Source of the DNA: Enterobacter cancerogenus
GTDB lineage: Bacteria > Pseudomonadota > Gammaproteobacteria > Enterobacterales > Enterobacteriaceae
NCBI RefSeq assembly: GCF_019047785.1
Contig: NZ_CP077290.1
Coordinates: 3,720,001 to 3,784,000, forward strand
Length of the DNA stretch: 64,000 nucleotides
Direction: 5' to 3'
This document shows positions 24,145 to 33,364 of the stretch, piece after piece (the stretch's first letter is position 1; every line of letters starts with the position of its first letter). The translations under genes and the position numbers were made by a program. The notes under the pieces are model-generated. The model ran no database searches. It saw only the letters and a program-made list of their open reading frames with translations, and was not told the origin of the DNA.

Positions 24145-25137
24145 ATGAGTCAGAATACGCTGAAAGTTCATGATTTAAATGAAGATGCGGAATTTGATGA
24201 GAACGGAGCAGAGGCTTTTGACGAAAAAGCCTTAGTAGAAGAGGAACCCAGTGATAACGATTTAGCTGAAGAAGAGCTGTTATCGCAGGGTGCCACACAG
24301 CGTGTGCTGGACGCGACTCAGCTTTACCTTGGGGAGATTGGTTATTCCCCTCTGTTAACGGCCGAAGAAGAAGTCTATTTCGCACGTCGTGCTTTGCGTG
24401 GTGATGTTGCCTCGCGCCGTCGCATGATTGAAAGTAACTTGCGTCTGGTCGTGAAAATTGCTCGCCGTTACGGCAATCGTGGTCTGGCTTTGCTTGACCT
24501 GATTGAAGAGGGCAACTTAGGTCTCATCCGCGCAGTTGAGAAGTTTGACCCGGAACGCGGGTTCCGTTTCTCAACCTACGCAACCTGGTGGATTCGTCAG
24601 ACCATCGAACGGGCTATTATGAACCAAACCCGTACGATTCGACTGCCGATCCACATCGTCAAAGAGTTGAACGTCTATCTGCGTACTGCGCGCGAGTTGT
24701 CCCATAAACTGGACCACGAGCCGAGCGCTGAAGAGATTGCCGAACAACTGGATAAACCGGTTGATGACGTAAGCCGTATGCTGCGTCTCAACGAGCGCAT
24801 TACCTCCGTTGACACCCCGCTGGGTGGCGACTCCGAGAAAGCGCTGCTGGACATCCTGGCCGATGAAAAAGACAACGGCCCGGAAGACACCACGCAGGAC
24901 GATGACATGAAACAGAGCATCGTCAAATGGCTGTTCGAACTGAACGCCAAACAGCGTGAAGTGCTGGCACGTCGTTTCGGTTTACTGGGGTATGAAGCTG
25001 CAACACTGGAAGACGTCGGCCGCGAAATTGGCCTGACCCGTGAACGTGTTCGTCAGATTCAGGTTGAAGGTCTGCGTCGCCTGCGTGAAATCCTGCAGGG
25101 GCAAGGTCTGAATATCGAAGCGCTGTTCCGCGAATAA
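24145..25137 (+). CDS. rpoS: RNA polymerase sigma factor RpoS (sigma-38)
   Basis: RpoS directs stationary-phase and general stress transcription. The 330-aa protein is close to identical to E. coli RpoS: region 1.2 ([14 protein letters not shown]), region 2 with [14 protein letters not shown] and [11 protein letters not shown], region 3 and the region 4.2 helix-turn-helix ([19 protein letters not shown]). K173 in IHIVKELN, the residue RssB uses for ClpXP turnover, is present. The ATG at 24145 follows GTAGGAGCCACCTT; the upstream in-frame start is rejected. No frameshift or premature stop is seen, unlike some laboratory and natural enteric isolates. Confidence 0.98.
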   Translation: MSQNTLKVHDLNEDAEFDENGAEAFDEKALVEEEPSDNDLAEEELLSQGATQRVLDATQLYLGEIGYSPLLTAEEEVYFARRALRGDVASRRRMIESNLRLVVKIARRYGNRGLALLDLIEEGNLGLIRAVEKFDPERGFRFSTYATWWIRQTIERAIMNQTRTIRLPIHIVKELNVYLRTARELSHKLDHEPSAEEIAEQLDKPVDDVSRMLRLNERITSVDTPLGGDSEKALLDILADEKDNGPEDTTQDDDMKQSIVKWLFELNAKQREVLARRFGLLGYEAATLEDVGREIGLTRERVRQIQVEGLRRLREILQGQGLNIEALFRE

Positions 25138-25150
25138 GCACCCTTTCGTC

Positions 25151-25186
25151 AAAAAAGGCCCGTCGTGAGACGGGCCTTTTTCTTTT
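25151..25186 (+). terminator. Bidirectional terminator after rpoS
   Basis: AAAAAAGGCCCGTC-GTGA-GACGGGCCTTTTTCTTTT: a strong GC stem flanked by A-run and T-run, able to end both rpoS and the convergent gene at 25190. Confidence 0.92.
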
Positions 25187-25189
25187 GCG

Positions 25190-25567
25190 CTACGCCTGTG
25201 CGGTTTCGTGCAGCAGCCGCCAGCTCACCGTATTTCCTTCCTGATTAAGCACCGCGGTTGACCCGCGCACGTTGACGGGGCAATCCGGGCGGGTTTGCGT
25301 CTCCCGGTAGTGCATCACCGCGCCACCGTCCCACTGCTGCACCGTGGTAAGCCTGTCGATCCTTATTTTCAGGCCGGGGCGGCTACCGCGCTGGTTTTCC
25401 AGGAAGCTGACCAGCGCCGCATGATCCAGATGCGTACCGCCTGGTGGAATCATCATAAAGTCCGGACGAAAGCGGGCGAGCAGGGCGTTAATGTCGCCTT
25501 CCCCCTCTCCCAGCCACTGTTCGAGCGCCACGTGAAGATCGATAATTTCGGTTTCGTAGGGGGTCAT
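25190..25567 (-). CDS. NTF2-like / DUF4440-type small protein
   Basis: A 125-aa protein with no signal peptide. It resembles the SnoaL/NTF2-like cone fold in pattern: an N-terminal helix (ETEIIDLHVALEQWLGEG), a segment around RFRPDFMMIPPGG, then beta strands (VMHYRETQTRP, NTVSWRLLHET). I do not recognise a catalytic signature. Its start overlaps the stop of the upstream MFS gene by four bases (ATGA), so the pair is an operon and the protein may act on or protect against the compound the exporter handles. That last point is inference. Confidence 0.6.
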   Translation of the reverse strand: MTPYETEIIDLHVALEQWLGEGEGDINALLARFRPDFMMIPPGGTHLDHAALVSFLENQRGSRPGLKIRIDRLTTVQQWDGGAVMHYRETQTRPDCPVNVRGSTAVLNQEGNTVSWRLLHETAQA

Positions 25568-26775
25568 ACGTTCTCCTGTTGAAGCTGCCTCAGCACCTTC
25601 GCATTGTTAAGACGAATAACGGCCAGCAGGGGCAGTAACGTTACGCCTGCGGCAAAAAGAAAGATACCGTGCCACGCCGTAAGTGGCGGCAGGTAGCGCT
25701 GCGCCAGGCTAAGCAGCGCGGCTAACACCAGCGCCCCCAGAAAAAAGCTCAGCTGACGATTAAGGTTCCACAGCGCACTGGCGTCCGGCATCGCATCATG
25801 CGGGATTGTCAAAAACGCGCTGCTTTGCGCCGTGCTGCTGCACAGGCTACCGCCCGCGCCCATCAGGGTAAACGCCAGCACCGGCAGCGTGAACGGGGTA
25901 TCTGGCCCGATACCGATAAGAAGCCCCATCCCGATAGCCTGCAAAAGACAGCCGAGCACGATGAGCGGCCGTGGGCCGGTACGGTTGAAGTAGCGCCCCG
26001 TTGCCGTGATGGCCACAAAAGAGGCCAGTGACCAGGGAAGCATCAGCGCCCCGGTTTCGGCAGGCGTCAGCCTGGCGATGCTTTGCAGGTAAAACATGCC
26101 CATCACGTTCACGCCGATGAACGTGCCGGGAACGCACAGGTAGACCAGCATGGAGAAGCGCAGCAGCGGATCCTTCAGCAGCGGGAGGTGAAGCAGCCGC
26201 CTTGTCAGGGTCTGCTGCGGCTTTTCGTTGCGAAGCCACAGCCCGGCCAGGACAAAGGCGAGTGCGGCAACGGGCAGGGTAGCGAAAAAAATCCATCGCC
26301 AGCCGAACGTCTGAACCAGCACGCCGCCCAGCGCTGGCGAGCATGCCGGTGCCAGCAGGGCCACCAGCATGACCGCCGAGGAGAGCCTGGCACGTTCGTG
26401 CGGCTTAAACTGCTGCCACGCCAGCGCCTGCCCAACCGGTATCAGCAATCCGCCGCCAAGCCCCTGAATTACACGCCAGGCGATCAGGCTGTCGAGCGTC
26501 GACGCCAGGCCCGCGGCGGCAGATGCGGCGCTAAACACAAAAAGCGAAAGCAGGATCAGGCGTTTGGCCCCAAGCAGGCGCGCCAGCATTGCGCTGAACG
26601 GGATAACCAGCGTCAGCCCGGCAATGTAGCCATTACTGACCCACGCAAGCGCGGAGGGCGTGGCGTGTAGCGCCTCGCCCATCGCCGGAAAGGCCACGCT
26701 GGCGATGAACATGTTAATCAGGTCGAGAAAAAAGCCGAGCAGAAACACAACGGCGACCCTGGTGCGATACATCAT
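25564..26775 (-). CDS. MFS multidrug-type exporter
   Basis: A 403-aa very hydrophobic protein with about 12 membrane segments. Features of the EmrB/QacA-like branch of the major facilitator superfamily are visible: an acidic residue in the first helix (GFFLDLINM), the motif-A-like loop LARLLGAKR, WRVIQGLGGGLLIPVG (motif B region) and GWRWIFF. I start it at ATG 26775, preceded on the minus strand by GGAGGA at 6 bases; the frame runs 82 codons further upstream but that part is hydrophilic and crosses the divergent LysR gene. Substrate unknown. It is divergent from the LysR gene across a palindromic operator. Confidence 0.85.
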   Translation of the reverse strand: MMYRTRVAVVFLLGFFLDLINMFIASVAFPAMGEALHATPSALAWVSNGYIAGLTLVIPFSAMLARLLGAKRLILLSLFVFSAASAAAGLASTLDSLIAWRVIQGLGGGLLIPVGQALAWQQFKPHERARLSSAVMLVALLAPACSPALGGVLVQTFGWRWIFFATLPVAALAFVLAGLWLRNEKPQQTLTRRLLHLPLLKDPLLRFSMLVYLCVPGTFIGVNVMGMFYLQSIARLTPAETGALMLPWSLASFVAITATGRYFNRTGPRPLIVLGCLLQAIGMGLLIGIGPDTPFTLPVLAFTLMGAGGSLCSSTAQSSAFLTIPHDAMPDASALWNLNRQLSFFLGALVLAALLSLAQRYLPPLTAWHGIFLFAAGVTLLPLLAVIRLNNAKVLRQLQQENV

Positions 26776-26846
26776 GGGAACTCCTCCAGTGAGGGCGTAT
26801 CGTAGCGGTCGGTGCGGCGCAGATAAACGCGACAAAGCGCGATATA

Positions 26847-26867
26847 CTGTCAAAAAAATTTTGACAG
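26847..26867. promoter_or_regulatory. Palindromic operator between the MFS and LysR genes
   Basis: CTGTCAAAA-AAA-TTTTGACAG: a perfect 9-bp inverted repeat with a 3-base centre, 15 bases before the LysR ATG. A -10-like TATACT (26843-26848) overlaps its left edge on the plus strand, and TTGACA on the minus strand (26853-26848) could be the -35 for the exporter. This arrangement suits autorepression plus control of the divergent gene. Confidence 0.65.
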
Positions 26868-26881
26868 TGAAAAGGCGCAGC

Positions 26882-27769
26882 ATGTTGAATTTGCAGCGCA
26901 CGGCGATGTTTGTGGCGGTGGTCGAGAGCGGAAGCTTCACTGCTGCCGCTGACGCCCTGGGGCTAACGAAAGCGGTTGTCAGTTTTAATATTCGCCAGCT
27001 TGAAGATGAGCTGGGCGTCACGCTGTTGCTGCGTTCTACCCGTCGTCTGCGCCTGACCGAAGCCGGGGAGCTGTTCTATCAGCGAAGCCTGGCGCTGCTT
27101 AAAAATGCGGAGAGTCTCGCGGATGATGTGCGCGCCAACCATGCGGGGCTGACGGGAGAACTGCGCATTACCAGCACCCCGGAATATGGGGCGAAAGTGG
27201 TGGTGCCCCTGCTGGCCGAATTTAGCCTCCTGCACCCGGAGCTGCGCGTGCGGCTGGTGTCATCCTCGCTGCACAGGGATCTTATTTCAGAACGTTTTGA
27301 TGTTGCCATCCGGCTCGGGACGCTAGCAGATTCGCGCTATCACGCCGCGCTGATTTCGCACTTTGCCATCCTGCCCGTGGCGTCGCCGGCGTGGCTGCAC
27401 GCCCATCCCGTGGATTCGCCAGAGGCGCTGGCGCAGGCGGAATGGATCATTCATGAACGTCTCGCTTCACCGCTGCGCTGGCAGCTGCGTAAAGCGGACG
27501 GTGAAAGTGTTGTGCTGGAGATAAAAAAAGCCCCGCGCTTATACGCCGACAGCGCGCAGGCGCTGATGGCCTTTGCCCTGGCCGGCAGCGGTGTGGCGCT
27601 GTTGCCCGCGTGGCTGGTACAAAACGCGCTCGATACCGGGCAACTGGTCCCGGTGTTGCCGGAATACACTTTTGCGCAGCAGGGCATCTATGCTGTCTAT
27701 CCTGATGCCCAGCATGTTTCGGCGAAGGTGCGCACGTTTATTGATTTTATGCGCGCCCGGGTAAACTAG
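26882..27769 (+). CDS. LysR-family transcriptional regulator
   Basis: A 295-aa protein of typical LysR length. The N-terminal winged helix-turn-helix is clear (FVAVVESGSFTAAADALGLTKAVVSFNIRQLE), followed by the linker helix and the periplasmic-binding-like effector domain from about residue 90 (GELRITSTPEYGAKVVVPLL). The GELRI/YG variant and the ERFDVAIRLG motif are those of the CrgA/AaeR-type branch. The ATG at 26882 is preceded by AAAAGGCGCAGC. It is divergent from the MFS-NTF2 operon, which it most likely controls, and its stop overlaps the convergent MarR gene by 4 bases. Confidence 0.9.
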   Translation: MLNLQRTAMFVAVVESGSFTAAADALGLTKAVVSFNIRQLEDELGVTLLLRSTRRLRLTEAGELFYQRSLALLKNAESLADDVRANHAGLTGELRITSTPEYGAKVVVPLLAEFSLLHPELRVRLVSSSLHRDLISERFDVAIRLGTLADSRYHAALISHFAILPVASPAWLHAHPVDSPEALAQAEWIIHERLASPLRWQLRKADGESVVLEIKKAPRLYADSAQALMAFALAGSGVALLPAWLVQNALDTGQLVPVLPEYTFAQQGIYAVYPDAQHVSAKVRTFIDFMRARVN

Positions 27770-28173
27770 TTGTGCATCATTTTTTTGATGAGCGCCGAGA
27801 ACTGCTCCCGTTCTTCCCTGCTGAGGCGGCCTAAAAACGCCTCATCCACATCATTCCCGACGGGCTGACAGCGCGCGAGCAGCGCCTCGCCTTCCGGTGT
27901 TAAAAAGACAAAGCGGCGACGCTTGTCGGCAGGATCGTGCTCGCGTTTTACCAGACCCCGGGACTCCATGCGGCTCAGCATCTCCGCCAGCGTCGCCTTG
28001 GTACTCACGGCCACTTCGGTTAAGGCCACCTGCTCAATCCCCGGATGCTCGGCAATCGAACGTAACACCGCATACTGTGGCTTGGTCAGTTCCGGGAGGG
28101 CATGCTGCCACTGGGCGGTATGCTGCTGAAAAAGCTGACGTAACAGGTGAAACGCCTCTTGTCTTAGGTCCAT
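27766..28173 (-). CDS. MarR/SlyA-family regulator beside the decarboxylase operon
   Basis: A 135-aa MarR-type winged-helix protein: recognition-helix region VALTEVAVSTKATLAEMLSRMESRG, and wing with the DKRRRFVFLTPEG signature. I start it at ATG 28173, preceded by GGAGTG at 5 bases; a GTG two codons upstream is also in frame. It is divergent from ecdBCD, and regulators of this family at the same position in other enterics are thought to respond to phenolic acids. Two similar inverted repeats in the shared intergenic region are candidate operators. Confidence 0.88.
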   Translation of the reverse strand: MDLRQEAFHLLRQLFQQHTAQWQHALPELTKPQYAVLRSIAEHPGIEQVALTEVAVSTKATLAEMLSRMESRGLVKREHDPADKRRRFVFLTPEGEALLARCQPVGNDVDEAFLGRLSREEREQFSALIKKMMHN

Positions 28174-28256
28174 GAACACTCCGACGAAAAAATTCTCTCC
28201 CTATGATAGCCCCGTTTGCCCGGGATTTTAACGCGTCATTTTTTAGCAATTAATGT

Positions 28257-28327
28257 GATCGTGTGCGAACGATCTTGCCAGAAAGCCAATCCGGGAGTAG
28301 CGTAAGCATTATGTTCGTATGCGAACA
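28257..28327. promoter_or_regulatory. Two related inverted repeats between the MarR gene and ecdB
   Basis: Site 1 is GATCGT-GTGCGA-ACGATC (28257-28274); site 2 is TGTTCG-TATG-CGAACA (28312-28327). They share the 12-mer TCGTRTGCGAAC (28259 and 28315, 11 of 12 bases equal). Site 2 lies 19 bases before the ecdB ATG, suitable for repression. Assignment to the MarR-type protein is inference. Confidence 0.6.
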
Positions 28328-28346
28328 AATAGTTGCGAGGTGATAA

Positions 28347-28949
28347 ATGAGACTGATTGTTGGGATGACGGGGGCAACGGGTGCTCCACTGGGCGTGGCG
28401 CTGCTCAAGGCGCTGCGTGAGATGCCGGACGTAGAGACGCATCTGGTGATGTCGAAGTGGGCGAAGACGACGATAGAACTGGAAACCCCCTATACCGCAC
28501 AGGACGTCGCCGCACTGGCAGACGTCGTGCACAGCCCGGCGGATCAAGCCGCCACCATCTCCTCAGGCTCGTTTCGTACCGACGGCATGATCGTCATCCC
28601 GTGCAGCATGAAAACGCTGGCCGGGATCCGCGCGGGCTACGCCGAAGGGCTGGTCGGACGCGCGGCAGATGTGGTGCTGAAAGAGGGGCGCAAGCTGGTG
28701 CTGGTCCCGCGCGAGACGCCGCTCAGCACTATCCACCTTGAGAACATGCTCGCGCTTTCCCGCATGGGCGTCGCAATGGTCCCGCCCATGCCGGCGTATT
28801 ACAACCACCCGCAGACCGCTGATGACATCACCCAGCATATTGTGACCCGCGTGCTTGACCAGTTTGGTCTGGAGCACAAAAAGGCCCGCCGCTGGAACGG
28901 TCTGCAGGAGGCGAAACACGTTTCACAGGAGAATAAAAATGGCATTTGA
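28347..28949 (+). CDS. ecdB: Hydroxyarylic acid decarboxylase subunit B (UbiX-like flavin prenyltransferase)
   Basis: A 200-aa UbiX/Pad1-family protein. This family prenylates FMN, making the cofactor of UbiD-type decarboxylases. Visible: the Rossmann-like start IVGMTGATGAPLGV with the FMN site, SSGSFRTDGMIVIPCSMKTLAGI, and PRETPLSTIHLENM. It is distinct from housekeeping ubiX by its location in a three-gene unit with ecdC and ecdD. The same gene is called kpdB, bsdB or pad1 in related organisms. It overlaps ecdC by 11 bases. Confidence 0.92.
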   Translation: MRLIVGMTGATGAPLGVALLKALREMPDVETHLVMSKWAKTTIELETPYTAQDVAALADVVHSPADQAATISSGSFRTDGMIVIPCSMKTLAGIRAGYAEGLVGRAADVVLKEGRKLVLVPRETPLSTIHLENMLALSRMGVAMVPPMPAYYNHPQTADDITQHIVTRVLDQFGLEHKKARRWNGLQEAKHVSQENKNGI

Positions 28950-30366
28950 TGATTTGAGAAGCTTCCTGCAGGCGCTCGATGAGCAAGGGCAACTGCTGAA
29001 AATAGAGGAAGAGGTTAACGCCGAACCGGATCTGGCGGCGGCCGCCAACGCCACCGGGCGCATCGGGGACGGCGCGCCCGCGCTGTGGTTCGATAACATT
29101 CGTGGCTTTACCGATGCCCGCGTGGCGATGAACACCATCGGCTCGTGGCAGAACCACGCCATTTCGCTGGGGCTTCCCCCCAATACGCCGGTGAAAAAGC
29201 AGATCGACGAATTTATCCGTCGCTGGGATAACTTCCCGGTTGCACCGGAGCGCCGCGCCAGCCCGCCCTGGGCCGAGAACACGGTGGACGGAGAAGACAT
29301 TAACCTGTTCGATATTCTGCCGCTGTTTCGTCTGAACGACGGCGACGGGGGATTCTACCTGGATAAAGCCTGCGTGGTGTCACGCGATCCCCTCGACCCG
29401 GACCACTTCGGTAAACAGAACGTCGGCATTTATCGCATGGAAGTGAAGGGCAAGCGCAAGCTGGGGTTGCAGCCAGTGCCGATGCACGATATCGCGCTGC
29501 ATCTGCATAAGGCGGAGGAGCGCGGCGAAGATCTGCCGATTGCGATCACCCTCGGCAACGATCCGATCATCACCCTGATGGGCGCCACGCCGCTGAAATA
29601 CGATCAGTCCGAGTACGAAATGGCGGGCGCCCTGCGCGAAAGCCCGTACCCGATCGCCACCGCACCGCTGACCGGCTTTGACGTGCCGTGGGGCTCTGAA
29701 GTGATCCTCGAAGGGGTCATTGAAGGCCGCAAGCGCGAAATCGAAGGACCGTTCGGGGAGTTCACCGGACACTACTCCGGTGGCCGCAATATGACGGTAG
29801 TGCGCATTGATAAAGTCTCTTACCGCACCAAACCGATTTTCGAATCTCTTTACCTCGGCATGCCGTGGACAGAGATTGACTATCTGATGGGCCCGGCAAC
29901 CTGCGTGCCGCTCTATCAGCAACTCAAGGCGGAGTTCCCGGAAGTGCAGGCGGTGAACGCCATGTACACCCACGGCCTGCTGGCGATTATCTCTACCAAA
30001 AAACGCTACGGCGGTTTTGCCCGCGCGGTCGGATTACGCGCCATGACCACGCCGCACGGCCTCGGCTATGTGAAGATGGTCATTATGGTCGATGAAGACG
30101 TCGATCCGTTTAACCTGCCGCAGGTGATGTGGGCGCTGTCATCCAAGGTCAATCCGGCAGGCGATCTGGTGCAACTGCCGAATATGTCGGTGCTTGAACT
30201 CGACCCTGGCTCCAGCCCGGCGGGGATCACCGACAAGCTGATTATTGATGCCACCACCCCCGTCGCGCCGGATAACCGCGGCCACTATAGCCAGCCGGTA
30301 CGGGATCTGCCTGAAACCAAAGCCTGGGCTGAGAAACTGACCGCGATGCTGGCCGCGCGCCAATAA
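28939..30366 (+). CDS. ecdC: Hydroxyarylic acid decarboxylase subunit C (UbiD family)
   Basis: A 475-aa UbiD-family reversible, non-oxidative decarboxylase, probably acting on 4-hydroxybenzoate, vanillate or related phenolic acids with prenylated FMN. The ATG at 28939 (MAFDDLRSFLQALDEQGQLL) follows CAGGAGAATAAAA. Conserved segments include GDGGFYLDKACVVSRDP, VGIYRMEVKG, and EGPFGEFTGHYSGG, which carries the E-x-P-F-G-E metal/cofactor motif, then PHGLGYVKMVIMVDEDVDPF. The catalytic substrate is inferred from the operon type, not from single residues. Confidence 0.93.
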   Translation: MAFDDLRSFLQALDEQGQLLKIEEEVNAEPDLAAAANATGRIGDGAPALWFDNIRGFTDARVAMNTIGSWQNHAISLGLPPNTPVKKQIDEFIRRWDNFPVAPERRASPPWAENTVDGEDINLFDILPLFRLNDGDGGFYLDKACVVSRDPLDPDHFGKQNVGIYRMEVKGKRKLGLQPVPMHDIALHLHKAEERGEDLPIAITLGNDPIITLMGATPLKYDQSEYEMAGALRESPYPIATAPLTGFDVPWGSEVILEGVIEGRKREIEGPFGEFTGHYSGGRNMTVVRIDKVSYRTKPIFESLYLGMPWTEIDYLMGPATCVPLYQQLKAEFPEVQAVNAMYTHGLLAIISTKKRYGGFARAVGLRAMTTPHGLGYVKMVIMVDEDVDPFNLPQVMWALSSKVNPAGDLVQLPNMSVLELDPGSSPAGITDKLIIDATTPVAPDNRGHYSQPVRDLPETKAWAEKLTAMLAARQ

Positions 30367-30376
30367 GGAGGAAATG

Positions 30377-30598
30377 ATGATTTGTCCACGTTGTGCCGAT
30401 GAGCATATCGAAGTGATGGCGACATCGCCGGTGAAAGATGTCTGGACCGTTTACCAGTGCCAGCACTGCCTGTATACCTGGCGCGATACCGAACCCCTGC
30501 GCCGCACCAGTCGCGAGCATTATCCCGAAGCGTTCCGTATGACGCAGAAGGATATTGACGACGCGCCGCAGGTGCCGACGATCCCGCCGTTGTTGTAA
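30377..30598 (+). CDS. ecdD: Hydroxyarylic acid decarboxylase subunit D
   Basis: A 73-aa zinc-ribbon-like protein: MICPRC near the start and YQCQHCLYTWRDTEP in the middle provide four cysteines in two CXXC pairs. Subunit D is needed for full activity of this class, but its mechanism is unclear. Two ATGs overlap (30374 and 30377); AAGGAGG ends at 30371, so 30377 has the better 5-base spacing and gives the family start. It ends the ecdBCD operon and is convergent with mutS. Confidence 0.9.
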   Translation: MICPRCADEHIEVMATSPVKDVWTVYQCQHCLYTWRDTEPLRRTSREHYPEAFRMTQKDIDDAPQVPTIPPLL

Positions 30599-30602
30599 AA
30601 AT

Positions 30603-30675
30603 AAGCCCGGAGGCGTAACCGCTTACCGGGCTTGTAGGTTTTGTAGGCCGGGTAAGGCGAAGCCGCCACCCGGCA
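30603..30675. repeat. Hairpin and REP between ecdD and mutS
   Basis: First an inverted repeat AAGCCCGG ... CCGGGCTT (30603-30632), probably the ecdD terminator; then a REP (GTAGGCCGGGTAAGGC / GCCGCCACCCGGC, 30643-30675). The REP core is nearly the reverse complement of the element at 2636. Confidence 0.8.
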
Positions 30676-30689
30676 ATAAAAACCGAGAA

Positions 30690-33251
30690 CTAAACCAGAT
30701 TCTTCAACCGATAAATCCACTCCAGCGCCTGGCGTGGCGTCAGGGAATCCGGATCGAGGTTCTCCAGCGCTTCAACAGCCGGAGAGGTCTCTTCCGCAGG
30801 CACCAACAGCGACATCTGCGTGCCATCAATCTGCGTTGCCGCAGCATTCGGTGACAGGCTTTCCAGCTCACGCAGCTTCTGACGCGCGCGCTTAATCACC
30901 TCTTTTGGCACACCTGCCAGCGCCGCAACCGCCAGACCGTAGCTCTTGCTTGCTGCGCCATCCTGCACTGAGTGCATAAAGGCGATGGTGTCCCCGTGCT
31001 CCAGCGCATCAAGGTGGACGTTGGCTACGCCTTCCATCTTTTCCGGCAACTGCGTCAGCTCGAAGTAGTGGGTGGCAAACAGCGTCATCGCCTTGATTTT
31101 ATTCGCCAGGCTTTCGGCACACGCCCACGCCAGCGACAGTCCGTCATAGGTGGAGGTTCCGCGCCCAACTTCATCCATCAGCACCAGGCTATGTTCCGTC
31201 GCGTTATGCAGAATGTTGGCGGTTTCGGTCATCTCCACCATGAAGGTTGAACGACCGCTTGCCAGATCGTCCGCCGCGCCCACGCGGGTAAAGATGCGGT
31301 CTATTGGGCCAATCTCGACGTGCTGCGCCGGGACATAGCTGCCAATGTAGGCGAGCAGCGCAATCAGTGCCGTCTGGCGCATATAGGTGCTTTTACCGCC
31401 CATGTTCGGACCGGTAATGATCAGCATTCTTCTCTGCGGCGACAGGTTCAGCGGGTTAGCGATGAACGGTTCGTTCAGCACCTGCTCCACCACCGGGTGG
31501 CGGCCTTCGGTAATACGAATGCCCGGTTTGTCGATGAAGGTCGGGCAGGTGTAGTTCAGCGTTTCCGCACGCTCTGCCAGGTTAACCAGCACATCCAGCT
31601 CTGCCAGCGCGCCCGCGCTGAGCTGCAGGTCGCCGAGATGCGGCATGAGCATGTCGAACAGTTCGTCATACAGCTGCTTTTCCAGCGCCAGCGCTTTGCC
31701 TTTCGAGGTGAGAACTTTATCTTCGTACTCTTTCAGCTCAGGAATAATGTAGCGCTCGGCGTTTTTCAACGTCTGGCGACGTACGTAGTGGATAGGGGCC
31801 AGGTGGCTCTGCCCACGGCTGATCTGAATGAAGTAGCCGTGTACCGCGTTATAGCCGACTTTCAGGGTATCAAGGCCCAGGCGTTCGCGCTCGCGGATCT
31901 CAAGCTTGTCGAGATAGTCCGTTGCACCGTCAGCCAGCGCGCGCCATTCGTCCAGCTCCTCGTTGTAGCCCGGCGCAATGACCCCGCCGTCGCGCACCAG
32001 AACCGGCGGCGCATCGATAATGGCGCGCTCAAGCAGCTCGCGCAGCTCGGTAAATTCGCCCATCGTTTCACGGAGTTTCTGAACGGGTGCACTGTCAATG
32101 TCGCTTAACTGAGCACGCAGTTCCGGTAACTGCTGGAAAGCATGACGCATACGCGCAAGATCGCGAGGGCGGGCGGTACGCAATGCCAGACGGGCAAGGA
32201 TACGCTCAAGATCGCCCACCTGGCGCAGGACGGGCTGCAGCTCGGTGTAGCGATCCTGCAACGCGGCAATCGTCTGCTGGCGGCAGACAAGCGTATGGGT
32301 ATCGCGAATGGGCATATGCAGCCAGCGTTTCAACATACGGCTGCCCATCGGCGTCACCGTATTGTCCAGCACCGAGGCGAGGGTGTTCTCGATGCCTCCC
32401 GCCAGGTTCTGGGTGATCTCAAGGTTACGGCGCGTTGCCGCATCCATGATGATACTGTCCTGCTGGCGTTCCATCGTAATCGAACGGATGTGCGGCAGGG
32501 CGGTACGCTGGGTGTCTTTGACGTACTGCAGCAGACAGCCTGCGGCGCACAGGCCGCGCGGAGCATTCTCAACGCCAAAGCCAATCAGATCGCGGGTGCC
32601 AAACTGCAGATTCAACTGCTGGCGCGCGGTATCAATTTCGAATTCCCACAGCGGGCGGCGGCGTAAGCCGCGACGACCTTCAATCAGCGAGGTCTCTGCA
32701 AAGTCTTCGGCGTACAGCAACTCCGCAGGGTTTGTGCGCTGCAGCTCGGCCGCCATGGTTTCACGGTCGGCGGGCTCGCTCAGGCGGAAACGACCGGAAC
32801 TGATGTCCAGCGTCGCGTAGCCAAACCCTTTGCCATCCTGCCACAGGGCCGCCAGCAGGTTATCCTGGCGCTCCTGGAGCAGGGCTTCGTCACTGATGGT
32901 GCCCGGCGTGACGATGCGCACGACCTTGCGCTCAACCGGGCCTTTCGAGGTGGCCGGATCGCCAATTTGCTCGCAGATCGCGACGGATTCACCCTGGTTC
33001 ACCAGCTTCGCAAGGTAGTTTTCCACGGCATGGTGCGGGATACCCGCCATCGGAATCGGCTCGCCTGCCGATGCGCCACGTTTGGTCAGCGAAATGTCGA
33101 GCAACTGCGATGCACGTTTGGCATCGTCATAAAACAGCTCGTAGAAATCGCCCATACGGTAAAACAGCAGGATTTCCGGATGCTGTGCTTTCAGCTTCAG
33201 ATACTGCTGCATCATCGGCGTATGTGCGTCGAAATTGTCGATTGTGCTCAT
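30690..33251 (-). CDS. mutS: DNA mismatch repair protein MutS
   Basis: MutS binds mismatches and starts methyl-directed repair with MutL and MutH. The 853-aa length equals E. coli MutS. The mismatch-probing F36 and E38 lie in [10 protein letters not shown]; the connector, lever and clamp domains follow; the ATPase has Walker [11 protein letters not shown] (about 613-622), Walker [14 protein letters not shown], and FATHYFELT. The C-terminal tetramerisation segment ([16 protein letters not shown]) is present. E. coli has DEIGRGTS, here DEVGRGTS, a conservative change. No sign of inactivation. Confidence 0.98.
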   Translation of the reverse strand: MSTIDNFDAHTPMMQQYLKLKAQHPEILLFYRMGDFYELFYDDAKRASQLLDISLTKRGASAGEPIPMAGIPHHAVENYLAKLVNQGESVAICEQIGDPATSKGPVERKVVRIVTPGTISDEALLQERQDNLLAALWQDGKGFGYATLDISSGRFRLSEPADRETMAAELQRTNPAELLYAEDFAETSLIEGRRGLRRRPLWEFEIDTARQQLNLQFGTRDLIGFGVENAPRGLCAAGCLLQYVKDTQRTALPHIRSITMERQQDSIIMDAATRRNLEITQNLAGGIENTLASVLDNTVTPMGSRMLKRWLHMPIRDTHTLVCRQQTIAALQDRYTELQPVLRQVGDLERILARLALRTARPRDLARMRHAFQQLPELRAQLSDIDSAPVQKLRETMGEFTELRELLERAIIDAPPVLVRDGGVIAPGYNEELDEWRALADGATDYLDKLEIRERERLGLDTLKVGYNAVHGYFIQISRGQSHLAPIHYVRRQTLKNAERYIIPELKEYEDKVLTSKGKALALEKQLYDELFDMLMPHLGDLQLSAGALAELDVLVNLAERAETLNYTCPTFIDKPGIRITEGRHPVVEQVLNEPFIANPLNLSPQRRMLIITGPNMGGKSTYMRQTALIALLAYIGSYVPAQHVEIGPIDRIFTRVGAADDLASGRSTFMVEMTETANILHNATEHSLVLMDEVGRGTSTYDGLSLAWACAESLANKIKAMTLFATHYFELTQLPEKMEGVANVHLDALEHGDTIAFMHSVQDGAASKSYGLAVAALAGVPKEVIKRARQKLRELESLSPNAAATQIDGTQMSLLVPAEETSPAVEALENLDPDSLTPRQALEWIYRLKNLV

Positions 33252-33364
33252 GGAGTTATGATATCCATTTCTTTGATAATAATGGTCTTTACGCGGCTCG
33301 TTGGCCGTAGGTTTCCTCTATTGTCGCATGAAAAAATGGCGCGGCGCAGAAAAAAGTCGCGACT

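Noticed and set aside
26776..27021. 82-codon upstream extension of the MFS frame
   Set aside because: Hydrophilic, crosses the operator and the LysR coding start, and the ATG at 26775 has a strong ribosome-binding site.
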